NCBI GenBank assembly: GCA_026990815.1
Contig: JALXCS010000149.1
Location: 1 to 17,297 of the forward strand
Length of the DNA stretch: 17,297 nt
Reading direction: 5' to 3'
Origin: Methylomonas sp.
Lineage (GTDB): Bacteria; Pseudomonadota; Gammaproteobacteria; Methylococcales; Methylomonadaceae
Part shown: in pieces, positions 1 to 7,387 of the stretch
How positions within the stretch are numbered: the stretch's first letter is position 1
How the letters are laid out: each line of letters begins with the position of its first letter
Made by a program: the position numbers and the translations under genes
The notes under the pieces: model-generated
Database searches by the model: none
Told to the model about the DNA's origin: nothing
What the model saw: only the letters and a program-made list of their open reading frames with translations

Positions 1-124
1 CATAACCCACCAGTTGATTAGAGCGAACACCATAAATACTGGCAATATCCTTGATTCTTTCTGCCTGAGCTGAAAAACCAATGGCTAAGAAAAAAGCTAA
101 GATAGCAAAGTTTTTTATCATCAT
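1..124 (-). CDS. flgI: Flagellar P-ring protein FlgI, N-terminal part (runs off the window edge)
   Basis: FlgI assembles the periplasmic P ring around the flagellar rod, in the peptidoglycan layer. Only about 40 codons are visible. They encode a signal peptide (hydrophobic core FAILAFFLAIGF, probable cleavage after SAQA) followed by ERIKDIASIYGVRSNQLVGY, the characteristic start of mature FlgI. Two in-frame ATGs (124 and 121) are possible starts. The first overlaps the flgH stop codon (TGATGATG), so translation is probably coupled to flgH. The gene continues to the left, where flgJ and later hook genes would be expected. The assignment rests on the N-terminus plus its place after flgH. Confidence 0.9.
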   Translation of the reverse strand, partial: MMIKNFAILAFFLAIGFSAQAERIKDIASIYGVRSNQLVGY

Positions 125-798
125 CAGAAAGGAAATAGCCAATGATTCAAAATTCGATTAAACCAACCCAGTTTACTGGCGTCAGCCACTGCGCCATCGC
201 CTGTGTACATAATCGTGGCATTTGCTACCTTATTGGATAACACGACATTATCAGCACCAATATCGATAGGTCGAACTATTCCTGATATCCGCACATATTC
301 ACTGCCTTGGTTCAAGGTCATTCTTTTTTCCCCCCGAACCATTAAATTACCGTTAGCAAGAATCCTATACACAGTCACCGAAATATCACCGGTAAAAGTA
401 TTACTTTGATTTGCCTTGCCGGCACCATCAGATTTGCGGTTGGCCTTAACTCGGGTTTCCATGCTATTGCCCAGAATAGTTTGTGATGCCACTCCCCACA
501 AAGTGGGTGCCTCGACGGTAATATCGGTATTCTTACTGACTTCAATATCCGCATCTTTTTTAGCCTGGGTTCTTTCATTGAGACGAACCGTCAACACATC
601 ACCTACCCTGCGCGCAATTTGATCTTCAAACAGCCTAATATCATAACCGGACATATAAATAGAGCCGGTATTGTAAGTAGGTTTAGGGCGTTCCGGAGGC
701 GGAACCGGAGCAAAAGCCGGATCAGATTTTGGCAACGTCTCACATCCTTGCAAAACCAAAACTGCCAGGATCGAAAAAACTGCAAATATTTTTCGCAT
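124..798 (-). CDS. flgH: Flagellar L-ring lipoprotein FlgH
   Basis: FlgH forms the L ring that lets the flagellar rod pass the outer membrane. The 224-residue protein is the usual length. It starts with a lipoprotein signal peptide: a hydrophobic stretch (residues 4-16) and the lipobox LQGC, with Cys19 as the lipidated residue. The body has the family pattern, including YDIRLFEDQIARRVGDVLTV (about 53-72), a basic stretch with NTDITVEAPTLWG (about 90-103) and the conserved end VRISGIVRPIDI (about 169-180). It lies 8 nt after flgG with an AAGG ribosome site, and its stop overlaps the flgI start. It is secreted by Sec and acts with FlgI and FlgA. Confidence 0.97.
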   Translation of the reverse strand: MRKIFAVFSILAVLVLQGCETLPKSDPAFAPVPPPERPKPTYNTGSIYMSGYDIRLFEDQIARRVGDVLTVRLNERTQAKKDADIEVSKNTDITVEAPTLWGVASQTILGNSMETRVKANRKSDGAGKANQSNTFTGDISVTVYRILANGNLMVRGEKRMTLNQGSEYVRISGIVRPIDIGADNVVLSNKVANATIMYTGDGAVADASKLGWFNRILNHWLFPF

Positions 799-806
799 TA
801 CCTTAA

Positions 807-1595
807 TTAAAGCTGCTGGGTTACAAAAGACAACATTTGGTCAGTAGTGGAAATCGCTTTTGAATTCATTTCGTAAGCCCTCTGGGTTTCAATCATATTG
901 ACCAGTTCTTCTACCACATTGACATTGGAAGTCTCTAACGAGCCTTGAAAAATTGTGCCAAACTCGTTGGCTCCCGGAATACCAACATTCGGTGCACCAC
1001 TGGCTACTGATTCCCTGAACAAATTTTCACCTAATGGATCTAAACCCGCCGGGTTAATAAAATCTGCCAGTTCTATTTGTCCTAACTGGACCGGATTTGG
1101 ATTACCGGGTTGCAATGCCGATACCACACCATCCCTACCTATGGTGATACTGATAGCATCGGGAGGGACAACAATCGCAGGCTCTAATGTCAATCCACCT
1201 GAAGTCACAAGCTGACCTTCGGCATTTAATTTTAAAGATCCATCACGGGTATAATTAATATCCCCATTTGGCATTAATATTTGCAGAAAACCCTTGCCAC
1301 TGATTGCCACATCAAGCGGATTCTCAGTCTGCAAAAGATTACCCTGTTTGTGCAGCTTTTCAGTTGCCACTACACGCACTCCTGAACCTAATTGCAAACC
1401 AGTCGGCAACTCGGTATCCTGTGATGACTGGGCACCAACTTGCCTGACATTTTGATACAGCAAATCTTCAAAGATAGGTCGCCCTTTCTTGAATCCAGTG
1501 GTATTAACGTTGGCTAAGTTATTAGATATCACTGCCATTCTGGTCTGCTGGGCATCCAATCCGGTTTTTGCTACCCATAATGCTCGTTCTGTCAT
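807..1595 (-). CDS. flgG: Flagellar distal rod protein FlgG
   Basis: FlgG is the major distal-rod protein; it is exported by the flagellar type III system and threads through the P and L rings. The 262 residues are the standard length. The N-terminus (ALWVAKTGLDAQQTRMAVI, then SNNLANVNTTGFKKGRP) is the rod/hook helix plus the ANVNT motif. The C-terminus (SNVNVVEELVNMIETQRAYE, residues about 223-242) is the family's terminal coiled helix; the two ends pack together in the assembled rod. The gap to flgF is 52 nt, the widest within the operon, and holds an AT-rich palindrome. A GGGAG ribosome site lies just before the ATG. Confidence 0.98.
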   Translation of the reverse strand: MTERALWVAKTGLDAQQTRMAVISNNLANVNTTGFKKGRPIFEDLLYQNVRQVGAQSSQDTELPTGLQLGSGVRVVATEKLHKQGNLLQTENPLDVAISGKGFLQILMPNGDINYTRDGSLKLNAEGQLVTSGGLTLEPAIVVPPDAISITIGRDGVVSALQPGNPNPVQLGQIELADFINPAGLDPLGENLFRESVASGAPNVGIPGANEFGTIFQGSLETSNVNVVEELVNMIETQRAYEMNSKAISTTDQMLSFVTQQL

Positions 1596-1622
1596 TTTGA
1601 TCTCCCGATTTTTGACACTTGA

Positions 1623-1639
1623 TGATTTATATTAAATCA
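1623..1639. repeat. AT-rich palindrome in the flgF-flgG gap
   Basis: TGATTTA-TAT-TAAATCA is a perfect 7-bp palindrome with a 3-nt centre. It lies in the 52-nt gap between flgF and flgG, the widest of the operon. It could be a weak hairpin in the mRNA or a protein site, but its low GC makes chance possible. Confidence 0.4.
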
Positions 1640-1647
1640 AGCACTGA

Positions 1648-2391
1648 CTATGCCAGCTGCATTAGTTTTGCTGACACGCCGCTGTTTTCATCAGCTTCTT
1701 TCATTACTTTGACTTGAAGTTCAAAGTTTCTGGACAACTCGATCATTTCAACCATCGCTGCTATAGCATTGACATTACTGCTTTCCAACGCCCCCTGTAC
1801 CAACACTACGTTGGCATCGGCCTCCAAAGCCGGCGAACCCGGTTTAAGCGTCAACAATCCATCATTCAGTTTTTCCAAATCATTGGGATTTGGATTAACC
1901 AGTTTGATTCGTCCCACTCCAACTAAAGTTGAGGCATTATCACCTAATGGAATAATACTGATACTGCCATCACGACCGATTTCAACTTTTGCAGCTTCTG
2001 GAATAGCTAATGGCCCATCATCGCCCAATATTTGAAGACCGGCTCCCGTTTGCAATATCCCTTCCGGAGAAATACGCAAATCACCGGCCCGGGTGTATGC
2101 TTCCTGCCCATCTTTACCTTGAACCGCAATCCAACCATCTCCATTCACAGCAACATCCAATTCCCGCCCTGTTGACTGAATAACTCCGGGCGTTAAATCA
2201 ACGCCTGGCCGCTCAGACATTGCATAGACTCGTGACGGAAAACCTGGACCAAACACCGGCATGCTGCGAAATTGTTCAAAATCTGACTTAAAACCAGTGG
2301 TTTGACTGTTCGCCAGATTATTGGCATTGCTGGCCTGGGCCAGCAAAGTTTGCTTGGCCCCGCTCATGGCAATATATAGACTACGATCCAT
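1648..2391 (-). CDS. flgF: Flagellar proximal rod protein FlgF
   Basis: FlgF is a proximal-rod subunit between FlgB/FlgC and FlgG. The 247-residue protein begins MDRSLYIAMSGAKQTLLAQA followed by NNLANSQTTGFKSDFEQFRS, the FlgF version of the rod N-terminus. It ends with a helix containing SNVNAIAAMVEMIELSRNFE (about 208-227). FlgF is told from its paralogue FlgG by its position in the operon, by this N-terminus and by the RNFELQVKVMKEAD segment near the end. The gap to flgE is 16 nt. No odd features are visible. Confidence 0.96.
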   Translation of the reverse strand: MDRSLYIAMSGAKQTLLAQASNANNLANSQTTGFKSDFEQFRSMPVFGPGFPSRVYAMSERPGVDLTPGVIQSTGRELDVAVNGDGWIAVQGKDGQEAYTRAGDLRISPEGILQTGAGLQILGDDGPLAIPEAAKVEIGRDGSISIIPLGDNASTLVGVGRIKLVNPNPNDLEKLNDGLLTLKPGSPALEADANVVLVQGALESSNVNAIAAMVEMIELSRNFELQVKVMKEADENSGVSAKLMQLA

Positions 2392-2407
2392 TGCCTGACT
2401 CCTTTAT

Positions 2408-3673
2408 CTAGATATTCAGAATAGTCTGAATAATGGTATTTTCTGTGGTAATGGTTTCGGCATTAGCCTGATAAGATTGTTGCGCAACAATCAGGTTAAC
2501 TAATTGGGCAGCCAAATCGACATTGGACCCCTCCAAAGCACCTGATTGAATAATCCCGAAATTATTGGCTCCCGCTTCGCCTGGAATTGGCTCGCCTGAA
2601 TTAGCACTTTGCCCCCAAGTAGTATCACCCATCTTAGCAAGTCCATTAGGATTAGGAAATCGTGTCAGGGCTATTTTCCCAAGCGTAGTTGAACCACCAT
2701 TACTAAATCGTGCAAAAATAATGCCCTCATCATCAATATCCATACCGGTCAGCCGGCCGGCAGGCAGGCCATTTTGGGTTAATTCATTGACACTGAATTT
2801 TTCCTTGACCTGAGTTGAGCCAAAATAGTTCATTTGATTGATTTTTAAATCGCTAGCTCCAGTAGCTGGAATAATCGTGTAATCAGCCAAATCAAACGTA
2901 CCGTTAGCTGGTGTTTTTAACTTGCCGTCAGCATCAAATTTAAGTTCTCCATAAGCGGCTCCTCCTTGTAACGATACAGCATCCCCATCAATATGATGAT
3001 ACAATCTCCAGGTTGGCTCTCCCCCCACGACACCTTGGTTAACAAAATAGGTTGTCAAGGTATGCGAAGTACCAAACGAATCGTAAACAGTAGCTGAAGT
3101 CTGGGTGTTATATGTGTTTTGATCATCCTTGTCGAAAGCCAATGTAATCGCTGATTCACTGGCATCGAGGTTGACCTTCATCTCAACCTTTTCAGTCGCC
3201 GATGGTAAACCTTGAAGAGAACTGATCTGAATTGGCTGTGTTACCCCGGTACTAAATCCATCTGATATTTGGGTGCCATTGGGTTTATAAACCAGTAACG
3301 CCTTACCCTGATTATTAACAACATATCCATCTTTGTTTAATTTAAATTCGCCTGATCTTGAATAGCTGATATTATTCTGGTCATTTGGCGCAGCTGCCAA
3401 GGTAAAAAAACCTTCGCCACTGATAGCAATATCCAGGCTATTTTCAGTAAACTGTAGATTTCCTTGATTAAATAATTGGGCCACATTAGTCACTCTAACC
3501 CCTGCTCCAGGCGTGGTACTACTAACCCCGCCAATGCTAGATGCATAAACATCTGCAAATTCCGAACGGGACCGCTTAAAACCAACGGTATTAGCGTTAG
3601 CAATATTATTACCGGTCACAGCCAAGTTATTTGATGCTGCATTAAGACCACTAAGCGCTGTTGTAAATGCCAT
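2408..3673 (-). CDS. flgE: Flagellar hook protein FlgE
   Basis: FlgE polymerises into the flexible hook that joins rod to filament. The 421-residue protein is close to the enterobacterial length. The conserved N-terminus (MAFTTALSGLNAASNNLAVT, then GNNIANANTVGFKRSRSEF) and C-terminus (SNVDLAAQLVNLIVAQQSYQ, about 387-406) form the D0 coiled-coil core. The variable middle (about 130-320) makes the exposed D1/D2 domains. It sits 14 nt after flgD, whose product caps the growing hook. Export is through the flagellar type III gate, so no signal peptide is expected or seen. Confidence 0.97.
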   Translation of the reverse strand: MAFTTALSGLNAASNNLAVTGNNIANANTVGFKRSRSEFADVYASSIGGVSSTTPGAGVRVTNVAQLFNQGNLQFTENSLDIAISGEGFFTLAAAPNDQNNISYSRSGEFKLNKDGYVVNNQGKALLVYKPNGTQISDGFSTGVTQPIQISSLQGLPSATEKVEMKVNLDASESAITLAFDKDDQNTYNTQTSATVYDSFGTSHTLTTYFVNQGVVGGEPTWRLYHHIDGDAVSLQGGAAYGELKFDADGKLKTPANGTFDLADYTIIPATGASDLKINQMNYFGSTQVKEKFSVNELTQNGLPAGRLTGMDIDDEGIIFARFSNGGSTTLGKIALTRFPNPNGLAKMGDTTWGQSANSGEPIPGEAGANNFGIIQSGALEGSNVDLAAQLVNLIVAQQSYQANAETITTENTIIQTILNI

Positions 3674-3687
3674 GTTATTTTCTCCAG

Positions 3688-4368
3688 TTAAGAAATCTGT
3701 TTAATATCGTTAAATTTTACCTTGCCGCCTCCGGAAAGGTTGATTTGTAAGCCTTGCTTGCCATTTCCCATCGACACACTTTCTACCAGGGAATTAATTT
3801 CTGTCGGCAAGACAGTATTGTTGCCCCCAACCTGTGCTTCAACCTGAATTTTATAAACACCCGGATTGGCCAGCTCTCCCGCCTCGGTTAATCCATCCCA
3901 GGTAAATGGAATTCTGCCTTTGGCATGGCCGCCAACATCCATATTCCTAACCACTTCCCCGGTATAAGTGTCTAAAATTTTGATGCTGACACTGGGTGAA
4001 CTTTCTGGTAATTCAAATGCACCTTTTATTTCACCCCCTGCAGCCAGTAATCCCTCGCCGGTCATGGCGGAAACTTTTCTACCAACCAGACTGGCTGCCT
4101 GCAATGCTTGATCAGAACTAATGGAAGAAGCAAAGTCCTTGAACGAACCCTGCAAGTCCTGAATTCCGGAAACCGTACCAAATTGCGCCATCTGCGATAA
4201 AAACTCGCCATTTTCCATCGGCTTCATCGGGTTTTGGTGGGTTAACTGAGTCGTCATCAGCTTTAGAAAATCAGCCTGCCCCATATCGTTCTGGTTCGGT
4301 TTGGCTGTCTCTGTTGCCGTAGTTTTCAACCCCAATCCTGCTAATGAATTAATTAAATCAGTTGCCAT
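3688..4368 (-). CDS. flgD: Flagellar hook-capping (scaffold) protein FlgD
   Basis: FlgD caps the growing hook and is lost when the hook is finished. The 226 residues match the family. The N-terminal third has the conserved signature QADFLKLMTTQLTHQNPMKP (about 31-50) and MENGEFLSQMAQFGTVSGIQ (about 51-70). The rest is the Ig/FlgD-like beta domain (about 80-220, including GGHAKGRIPFTWDGLTEAGE), and residues near 137-180 resemble the FLG_D4 fold. It lies 8 nt after flgC in the operon. The family is also found as a substrate of the type III exporter. Confidence 0.96.
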   Translation of the reverse strand: MATDLINSLAGLGLKTTATETAKPNQNDMGQADFLKLMTTQLTHQNPMKPMENGEFLSQMAQFGTVSGIQDLQGSFKDFASSISSDQALQAASLVGRKVSAMTGEGLLAAGGEIKGAFELPESSPSVSIKILDTYTGEVVRNMDVGGHAKGRIPFTWDGLTEAGELANPGVYKIQVEAQVGGNNTVLPTEINSLVESVSMGNGKQGLQINLSGGGKVKFNDIKQIS

Positions 4369-4376
4369 ATCAGTAC

Positions 4377-4793
4377 CTATTGCCCCATTCTCAGTGTTTG
4401 CATCATTAATTCCTTAGCCGTATTGAGCACTTCCACATTATTTTGATAGGAACGTGATGCCGACATCATGTTTGCCATTTCTTCAACGGTATTAACATTA
4501 GGTTTGAAAATATAGCCCTGTTCATTTGCCATTGGATGATTTGGTGAATATTCCATTATCGGCGGTGCTTGACTTTCAACCACGCCTAAAACATCAACAC
4601 CACTGGCCGCCTTTTGCTGATCGATAATATCTTTCAACTGTGTAGCAAAAACCGGTTGTCTTGATTTATAGGTTTCCTCAAGACTACTGCTGACAGAATT
4701 AGCGTTTGAGATATTACTGGCGATCAGATTCAGCCTTAAATTTTGTGCATTCATACCGCTACCCGCGATATTAAATATATCGAATGAAGACAT
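4377..4793 (-). CDS. flgC: Flagellar proximal rod protein FlgC
   Basis: FlgC is a proximal-rod subunit. The 138-residue length is typical. The N-terminus (SSFDIFNIAGSGMNAQNLRL, then NLIASNISNANSV) carries the rod helix and ASNISNANS motif. The C-terminus (NTVEEMANMMSASRSYQNNV, about 100-119) is the FlgC-type terminal helix. GYIFKPNVNTVEEM is the family pattern before this helix. Its ATG is 3 nt beyond the flgB stop, and the GGAGAA ribosome site lies inside the end of flgB, so translational coupling is likely. Confidence 0.97.
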   Translation of the reverse strand: MSSFDIFNIAGSGMNAQNLRLNLIASNISNANSVSSSLEETYKSRQPVFATQLKDIIDQQKAASGVDVLGVVESQAPPIMEYSPNHPMANEQGYIFKPNVNTVEEMANMMSASRSYQNNVEVLNTAKELMMQTLRMGQ

Positions 4794-4796
4794 TGA

Positions 4797-5192
4797 TTAT
4801 TCTCCTTTGAGTGCGGTCAATAGACCAGAAAACCGACCATTAATAAAACGTAGACTTGCCTGGTATTGCACAGCATTTTCACCGTATTTGGCTTGTTCAA
4901 TTTGAGACTCAACAGTATTCCCGTCCAGTGATGCCTGCTGAGGCGTTCGATACAACAATTCGCCACTCAGCTGGTATTGATCCGGCAATAAATGACCGCT
5001 ATTGGTAGTTTCCAAAACTCCCGAATTAAGCCGAGATTGCTGTTTTAATATTGCTTGAAAATCCATATCACGCGCTTTAAATCCTGGAGTATCAGCATTG
5101 GCAAGATTAGCTGCCAACACTTCCGCCCGTTTCTCACGTAACATTAATGCTTGGGGATGAAGCCCCAGGGCCTTGTCAAAATTTATTGCCAT
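4797..5192 (-). CDS. flgB: Flagellar proximal rod protein FlgB
   Basis: FlgB is the first proximal-rod subunit, next to the MS ring and export gate. The 131-residue protein has the family start (FDKALGLHPQALMLREKRAE, then VLAANLANADTPGFKARDMD) with the ANLANADTPG motif at about 30-39. It ends with ENAVQYQASLRFINGRFSGL (about 106-125), like other FlgB proteins. It opens the flgBCDEFGHI run. A sigma-54 promoter match lies about 36-51 nt upstream of the ATG, so the operon probably depends on RpoN and a FleQ/FlrC-type activator encoded elsewhere. Its ribosome site is weak (AGG, about 9 nt from the ATG). Confidence 0.97.
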   Translation of the reverse strand: MAINFDKALGLHPQALMLREKRAEVLAANLANADTPGFKARDMDFQAILKQQSRLNSGVLETTNSGHLLPDQYQLSGELLYRTPQQASLDGNTVESQIEQAKYGENAVQYQASLRFINGRFSGLLTALKGE

Positions 5193-5227
5193 ATTATTTG
5201 CCTGTAAGTATTAGTTATAAATACTTA

Positions 5228-5243
5228 AGCAGAACTTATGCCA
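5228..5243 (-). promoter_or_regulatory. Sigma-54 (RpoN) promoter of the flgB operon
   Basis: On the minus strand the sequence reads TGGCATAAGTTCTGCT. It matches the -24/-12 consensus TGGCAC(G)-N4-TTGC(A/T), with GG and GC at exactly the required spacing (GG, 10 nt, GC). The predicted start of transcription, about 12 nt after the GC, is near 5217 and gives a leader of about 25 nt before flgB. RpoN control of the middle flagellar genes is established in Vibrio and Pseudomonas. Activator sites are inferred only: an ATTGT/ACAAT dyad lies upstream at 5256-5268. Confidence 0.8.
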
Positions 5244-5409
5244 ATAGTTTTAATTATTGTAAAACAATGAGTTGAATTGCATTGAAAAAGAATTAATGCA
5301 CTGATTAGATGGAAAATGACGATCGCATCACACTGAAGTGGCAAAAATTTACCGCTTTAAGCAAACTGCCAATAAGACTTTATTGAAGTGTCAAAAAAAC
5401 ACCTTTTGG
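5244..5409. other. Intergenic region upstream of flgB with small dyads and a direct repeat
   Basis: This stretch lies between the cheR stop and the flgB sigma-54 promoter. It holds a perfect short dyad ATTGT-AAA-ACAAT (5256-5268), a TGCATT/AATGCA dyad just to its right, and a direct repeat TGAAGTG-(G/T)-CAAAAA at 5334-5347 and 5384-5397, offset by exactly 50 nt. These are candidates for binding sites of the sigma-54 activator, but none matches a consensus I can name. No clear terminator follows cheR, so read-through from cheV-cheR into flgB is possible. Confidence 0.3.
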
Positions 5410-6234
5410 CTAATCGGTTTTTTGATAATACCGGCAATGACGCCCATCAATAGTTTGAAAATCTTGCATCTCAGCAGGTATAACTTCGGTTCGACCGAGA
5501 AACAATACTCCTTTTGGTTTTAGAATTTCGGCCATTCTTTGCAAAATATCCTTTTTTATCTGCTCCGAAAAATAAATAAACACATTGCGGCAAAAAATAA
5601 TATCAAATTGCCCTAACACTGCCATAGGTTTTAACAAGTTGAACTGTTGAAATCTTGCTCTACTTGAAATTTCAGTTTTTAATTTGTATCCAGCATGAAT
5701 TTGATCGAAAAAATTCGGCCATACTGACTTTTCCAATCCCCGGGATATTGCTATCTCAAGATATTCGGCTTGTTTCGCAACTTTAATGGCTTGCTCAGAA
5801 ATATCAGTTCCGATAATGTCAACATCTTGTATAGCTGTCGGATGATGCTGTTTCAAAAATTGTTCAATACAAATACTTAATGAATATGTTTCTTGGCCCG
5901 TGGAACAAGCGGCTGACCAGATTCTTAACTTTCGGGTTTGATTCGTTATCAATTTAGGCAAAATGACTTCTTGCAGCTCCATAAAATGTGCTTTTTCACG
6001 AAACCAGTAAGTCTCATTTGTTGTCATGGCATCGATCACCCGATTCATCAATTTTTTTGATTGAATACTGGGTTTATTGAGTAACCGCAATAAGTCTTTG
6101 AAAGATTTAAGCTGAAATTCTGTCAGTACGGTTGCCAAACGACTTTTTACCAGATATTGTTTTTCTGCTCCTAACACAATACCGCAGCACTGCTTTAACA
6201 ACTCCTGAAAAAGACCATATTCCTCAGCTGTCAC
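5410..6234 (-). CDS. cheR: Chemotaxis protein methyltransferase CheR
   Basis: CheR methylates glutamates of chemoreceptors using S-adenosylmethionine, in the cytoplasm, and sets receptor adaptation. The 274-residue protein has the two-part CheR fold: an all-helical N-terminal domain (about 1-75) and a Rossmann methyltransferase domain (about 80-270). Visible motifs are TTNETYWFR (71-79), WSAACSTGQETYS (106-118, SAM site), GTDIS (142-146) and FCRNVFIYF (214-222). The SAM motif is GQETYS, where most relatives have GEEPYS or GQEPYS. The start is GTG at 6234: an ATG two bases upstream is out of frame and runs into TGA at once. The gene begins 9 nt after cheV. There is no C-terminal pentapeptide-binding extension. 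Confidence 0.96.
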   Translation of the reverse strand: MTAEEYGLFQELLKQCCGIVLGAEKQYLVKSRLATVLTEFQLKSFKDLLRLLNKPSIQSKKLMNRVIDAMTTNETYWFREKAHFMELQEVILPKLITNQTRKLRIWSAACSTGQETYSLSICIEQFLKQHHPTAIQDVDIIGTDISEQAIKVAKQAEYLEIAISRGLEKSVWPNFFDQIHAGYKLKTEISSRARFQQFNLLKPMAVLGQFDIIFCRNVFIYFSEQIKKDILQRMAEILKPKGVLFLGRTEVIPAEMQDFQTIDGRHCRYYQKTD

Positions 6235-6243
6235 ATTGCAAAC

Positions 6244-7170
6244 CTATTCACCATGAAAAGCTTTCATTCTGTCCTGAACAGCTTGAGCCAAATCATCGGG
6301 TGAAAATTTAGGGAGAAACTGGTTTGCACCGACTTTTTGAACCATATCAGTATTGAAAACCCCACTTAATGAAGTGTGCAAAATCAGATAAACATCACTC
6401 AAGCGTGGATCTTTTTTTATTTTACTTGCCAATGTATAGCCATCCATAACCGGCATCTCCACATCCGAAATAATCATCGTGTAATGATTTGGAACATCCA
6501 CGCCTTCTTCTACAAGCCCTGACAAATGATTCCATGCCTCCTGGCCATCTTTAAAAGTTGTAACCGTAGCGCCCATTTGCTCCAAGACCCGCTTGATTTG
6601 ATTGCGGGCGACTGAAGAATCATCCACCACCAGTATTTGATCTTGCTGAGCAATAACCTGTTCTTCAATCAATCCTTCCGATACATCTTCCTGACCGCCA
6701 ATCACTTCCTTCATAACCTTTTCGACATCGATAACTTCAACCAACTGCTCGTCCACTTCAGTTACTGCGGTTAAATATCCTTCATTCCCGGCTCCTTTGG
6801 GAGGTGCTTTAACAGTTGACCAGCCGATGTTTATAATTCTGTCGACTTTTTCGACCATAAAGCCTTGGACAGTTCGGTTATATTCGGTAACAATGACAAA
6901 ATTGCTACCATCACGTTTCAGCTCGGATAAGCCAATTGCCAGCGACAAATCCAGCACGGGAATTGTTTTGCCCCGCAAATGTGCAACACCACAGACAACA
7001 GAATGCGCTTTTGGAATCTGTGTTAACGGGGGGCACTGGATGACCTCTTGAACTTTAAAAACATTAATACCGAACAGCTGTTTTCCAGCGAGTTTAAACA
7101 ATAATAATTCAAAGCGATTATGCCCTGCAAGCTGAGTTCGCTGATCTACACCTTCTAAAATACCTGCCAT
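6244..7170 (-). CDS. cheV: Chemotaxis adaptor CheV (CheW domain plus receiver domain)
   Basis: CheV couples chemoreceptors to CheA through a CheW-like domain and is tuned by phosphorylation of a receiver domain. The 308-residue protein starts with the typical CheV segment MAGILEGVDQRTQL. The CheW domain covers about 17-160 (GVAHLRGKTIPVLDL at 61-75). The receiver covers about 177-300, with acidic pocket D183/D184, phospho-acceptor D236 in ISDVEMP, T266 in HTS, and K288 in the LPK motif, so all residues for phosphorylation are present. It is followed directly by cheR, the cheV-cheR-flgB order known from Vibrio and Pseudomonas. I saw no clear sigma-28 or sigma-54 site upstream. Confidence 0.96.
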   Translation of the reverse strand: MAGILEGVDQRTQLAGHNRFELLLFKLAGKQLFGINVFKVQEVIQCPPLTQIPKAHSVVCGVAHLRGKTIPVLDLSLAIGLSELKRDGSNFVIVTEYNRTVQGFMVEKVDRIINIGWSTVKAPPKGAGNEGYLTAVTEVDEQLVEVIDVEKVMKEVIGGQEDVSEGLIEEQVIAQQDQILVVDDSSVARNQIKRVLEQMGATVTTFKDGQEAWNHLSGLVEEGVDVPNHYTMIISDVEMPVMDGYTLASKIKKDPRLSDVYLILHTSLSGVFNTDMVQKVGANQFLPKFSPDDLAQAVQDRMKAFHGE

Positions 7171-7241
7171 AATAGATACCGTCTTTTATTGTTGTATTTA
7201 AGTATAGATACGATCTGAAAATTTACTCATTCAGTCGATAT

Positions 7242-7291
7242 AAGCAGAAAACACAAGCGTTGATAATGCTGGCGAGATTTGATTTCTGCTT
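7242..7291. repeat. Inverted repeat upstream of cheV
   Basis: AAGCAGAAA (7242-7250) and TTTCTGCTT (7283-7291) are a perfect 9-bp inverted repeat separated by 32 nt. They lie in the 217-nt gap between the end of the GGDEF gene and the cheV start. The loop is too large for a standard terminator and no T-run follows. The repeat could be a paired operator for cheV or chance in AT-rich DNA. Confidence 0.35.
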
Positions 7292-7387
7292 CAGGAAACT
7301 ACAAAAAATGCGATAAAAATAGGAATTTTCTTAAACCCAAGATATTGTTTTAATTTTGCTGATAGTCTTTTCTAGATTTCCAGCGAC

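Noticed and set aside
5338..5523. Small plus-strand open frame over the cheR 3' end
   Set aside because: It has no recognisable domain or ribosome site and overlaps the well-supported cheR in antisense.
7171..7387. Sigma-28 or sigma-54 promoter for cheV
   Set aside because: Reading the minus strand for TAAA-N15-CGATAA and GG-N10-GC gave no acceptable match.
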